64,000 nt of DNA, from positions 21,498,457-21,562,456 of the forward strand of contig NW_024040707.1 in assembly GCF_014851395.1 (NCBI RefSeq), written 5' to 3'. Below the pieces are notes generated by a model. That model saw only the letters and a program-made list of their open reading frames with translations, searched no databases and had not been told where the DNA came from. The position numbers and the translations under genes are program-made. This DNA is from Micropterus salmoides. Taxonomy: Eukaryota > Chordata > Actinopteri > Centrarchiformes > Centrarchidae. This document shows, piece by piece, positions 63,019-64,000 of this stretch (position 1 is the stretch's first letter; each line of letters opens with the position of its first letter).

Positions 63019-63239
63019 TCCCTTGTCAGCTACTTTTTCTTCTCAAAAGGATGCTAAGGACCACGACTCCCCCCTTCCAGTAAAGGGACTTTTCTTTTTC
63101 CTGTGTTAAACATGCTTCAGACTGAACATGTAAACACCCCTGGCGAGCACATTCAGATGCTTTAATCATAGGATCGAACCAGATGAATTATAGATGGCCT
63201 GAATTATTCAACGTTATATACTTTCATCTGACATAAATA

Positions 63240-63370
63240 TTACTTTTTTCTCGCTGCCCTCCATCATGAATATTTATGCTTTAATGTGAGCATCCGTGGC
63301 ATTTATCCTCCGTTAATCAGGTCTTATGTGATTTTCAGAATCAAACAGCATAAGTTGCAGGCTCCATTTT
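63240..63370. promoter_or_regulatory. candidate conserved non-coding element, intron 3
   Basis: Non-repetitive block with ATGAATATTTATGC, TTTAATGTGAGC and GTTAATCAGG words just before an oligo-T run. Weak, texture-based proposal. Confidence 0.2.
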
Positions 63371-64000
63371 TTTTTTTTCCGTGGGTGGTAGCTAAGGCCT
63401 CCATTAAAGCCAGCCTTCGGATTAGGTCACAATCCATTGGCTGCTGTGCTGAATAGACTCGGTGCAGGAGAAAGATGCTGTTGACTGGAACATTTACAGT
63501 CAATCTGCTTTTTAGTGTGGATGGCTGGTTTGATGAAACCTATTCAATAATGTGGATGGGTTGATTTCAGTAGATGACAACATATAAACTGTAACTCCAT
63601 GTGCCTGTATGCAGTATTTATGTATAAAGTAGTTTATACTTTGTGATGTGCATACATGAGTATCTGCAGCAAAGCAACCCTTTTTGGCCAATAGTATTTT
63701 AGAAGGAAACAGAGAGGGAGTTGCTTGTTTCTTAAACAGCTTTTGTTTCACCTTTGCAATTATTTATTTTCAAATAGCCCTTCGGGGTAATGTTCCATTT
63801 TCTTATTTCACACCCCCTTTTCTCATAAATGAACCGTCATTGCAATAAATCATTGCACAAACAGAGACTTGCACACACTGTGAAAGGTCCAGAGATTTAT
63901 GTAACACATTCATGTTTCCCACTTCCACATTTTAGTACTACTCTAGCAGAGGCTGGCTAATAATAGCTGCTATTAATATTTCTTGTTGCCTAGCAACCCC

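Larger units (their letters stand above)
62400..64000 (+). other. tox2 intron 3 (5' part)
   Basis: Starts with the strong donor GTGAGT and continues past the window edge. It contains an uninterrupted 16-base G run at 63003-63018 and an AT-rich block around 63240-63370 that may be conserved. No coding exon is visible, so the nuclear-localisation and HMG-box exons must lie further downstream. Confidence 0.75.

Noticed and set aside
1..64000. CRISPR arrays, bacterial operons, integrated viral genomes
   Set aside because: No regularly spaced direct repeats with unique spacers, no dense long ORFs, and no recognisable viral protein. The window is vertebrate intronic DNA.

Overview
This is vertebrate nuclear DNA, almost certainly from a ray-finned (teleost) fish. 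It holds the 5' half of one protein-coding gene on the plus strand, which I identify as tox2, an HMG-box transcription factor of the TOX family. Three coding exons are visible: 7276-7380, 49882-49941 and 62142-62399. All three are phase 0 with GT/AG borders, and together they encode the first 141 residues. The HMG box and C-terminus lie beyond the right edge. I found no second protein-coding gene, no rRNA or intact tRNA gene, and no CRISPR array. Most long open frames are low-complexity or chance readings of microsatellites.

Layout: 1 to about 6560 is upstream sequence with a possible conserved homeodomain-site-rich block near 5.2-5.5 kb. About 6560-7275 is the putative CpG-enriched promoter and 5' UTR, with three upstream ATGs, two of them bare start-stop pairs. 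Intron 1 (7381-49881, 42.5 kb) holds nearly all the mobile-element debris. It contains a 1.38-kb element with perfect 31-bp terminal inverted repeats, which encloses a smaller palindromic element around a tRNA-like core. It also has two tRNA-derived SINEs with LINE-type tails, two LINE 3'-end fragments in opposite orientation, two adjacent non-autonomous hAT-like elements (one with a perfect 8-bp target duplication), a two-copy dispersed repeat, and many microsatellites. Intron 2 (49942-62141, 12.2 kb) has a few dispersed-repeat fragments and AT-rich, possibly conserved blocks near exon 3. Intron 3 runs off the window.

The most unusual structure is a pair of about 289-bp inverted repeats (18381-18669 and 24453-24740). 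By my reading they are about 97% identical, and they bracket 5.8 kb of intron 1. I see no target duplication and do not recognise the family. They could be the ends of one undescribed 6.4-kb transposon or two inverted copies of a short repeat. In the tox2 pre-mRNA they could fold into a long RNA duplex.

No search could be run. Gene identity and teleost repeat assignments rest on remembered family sequences. Coordinates, splice sites, terminal repeats, target duplications and repeat pairings were read directly from the sequence.
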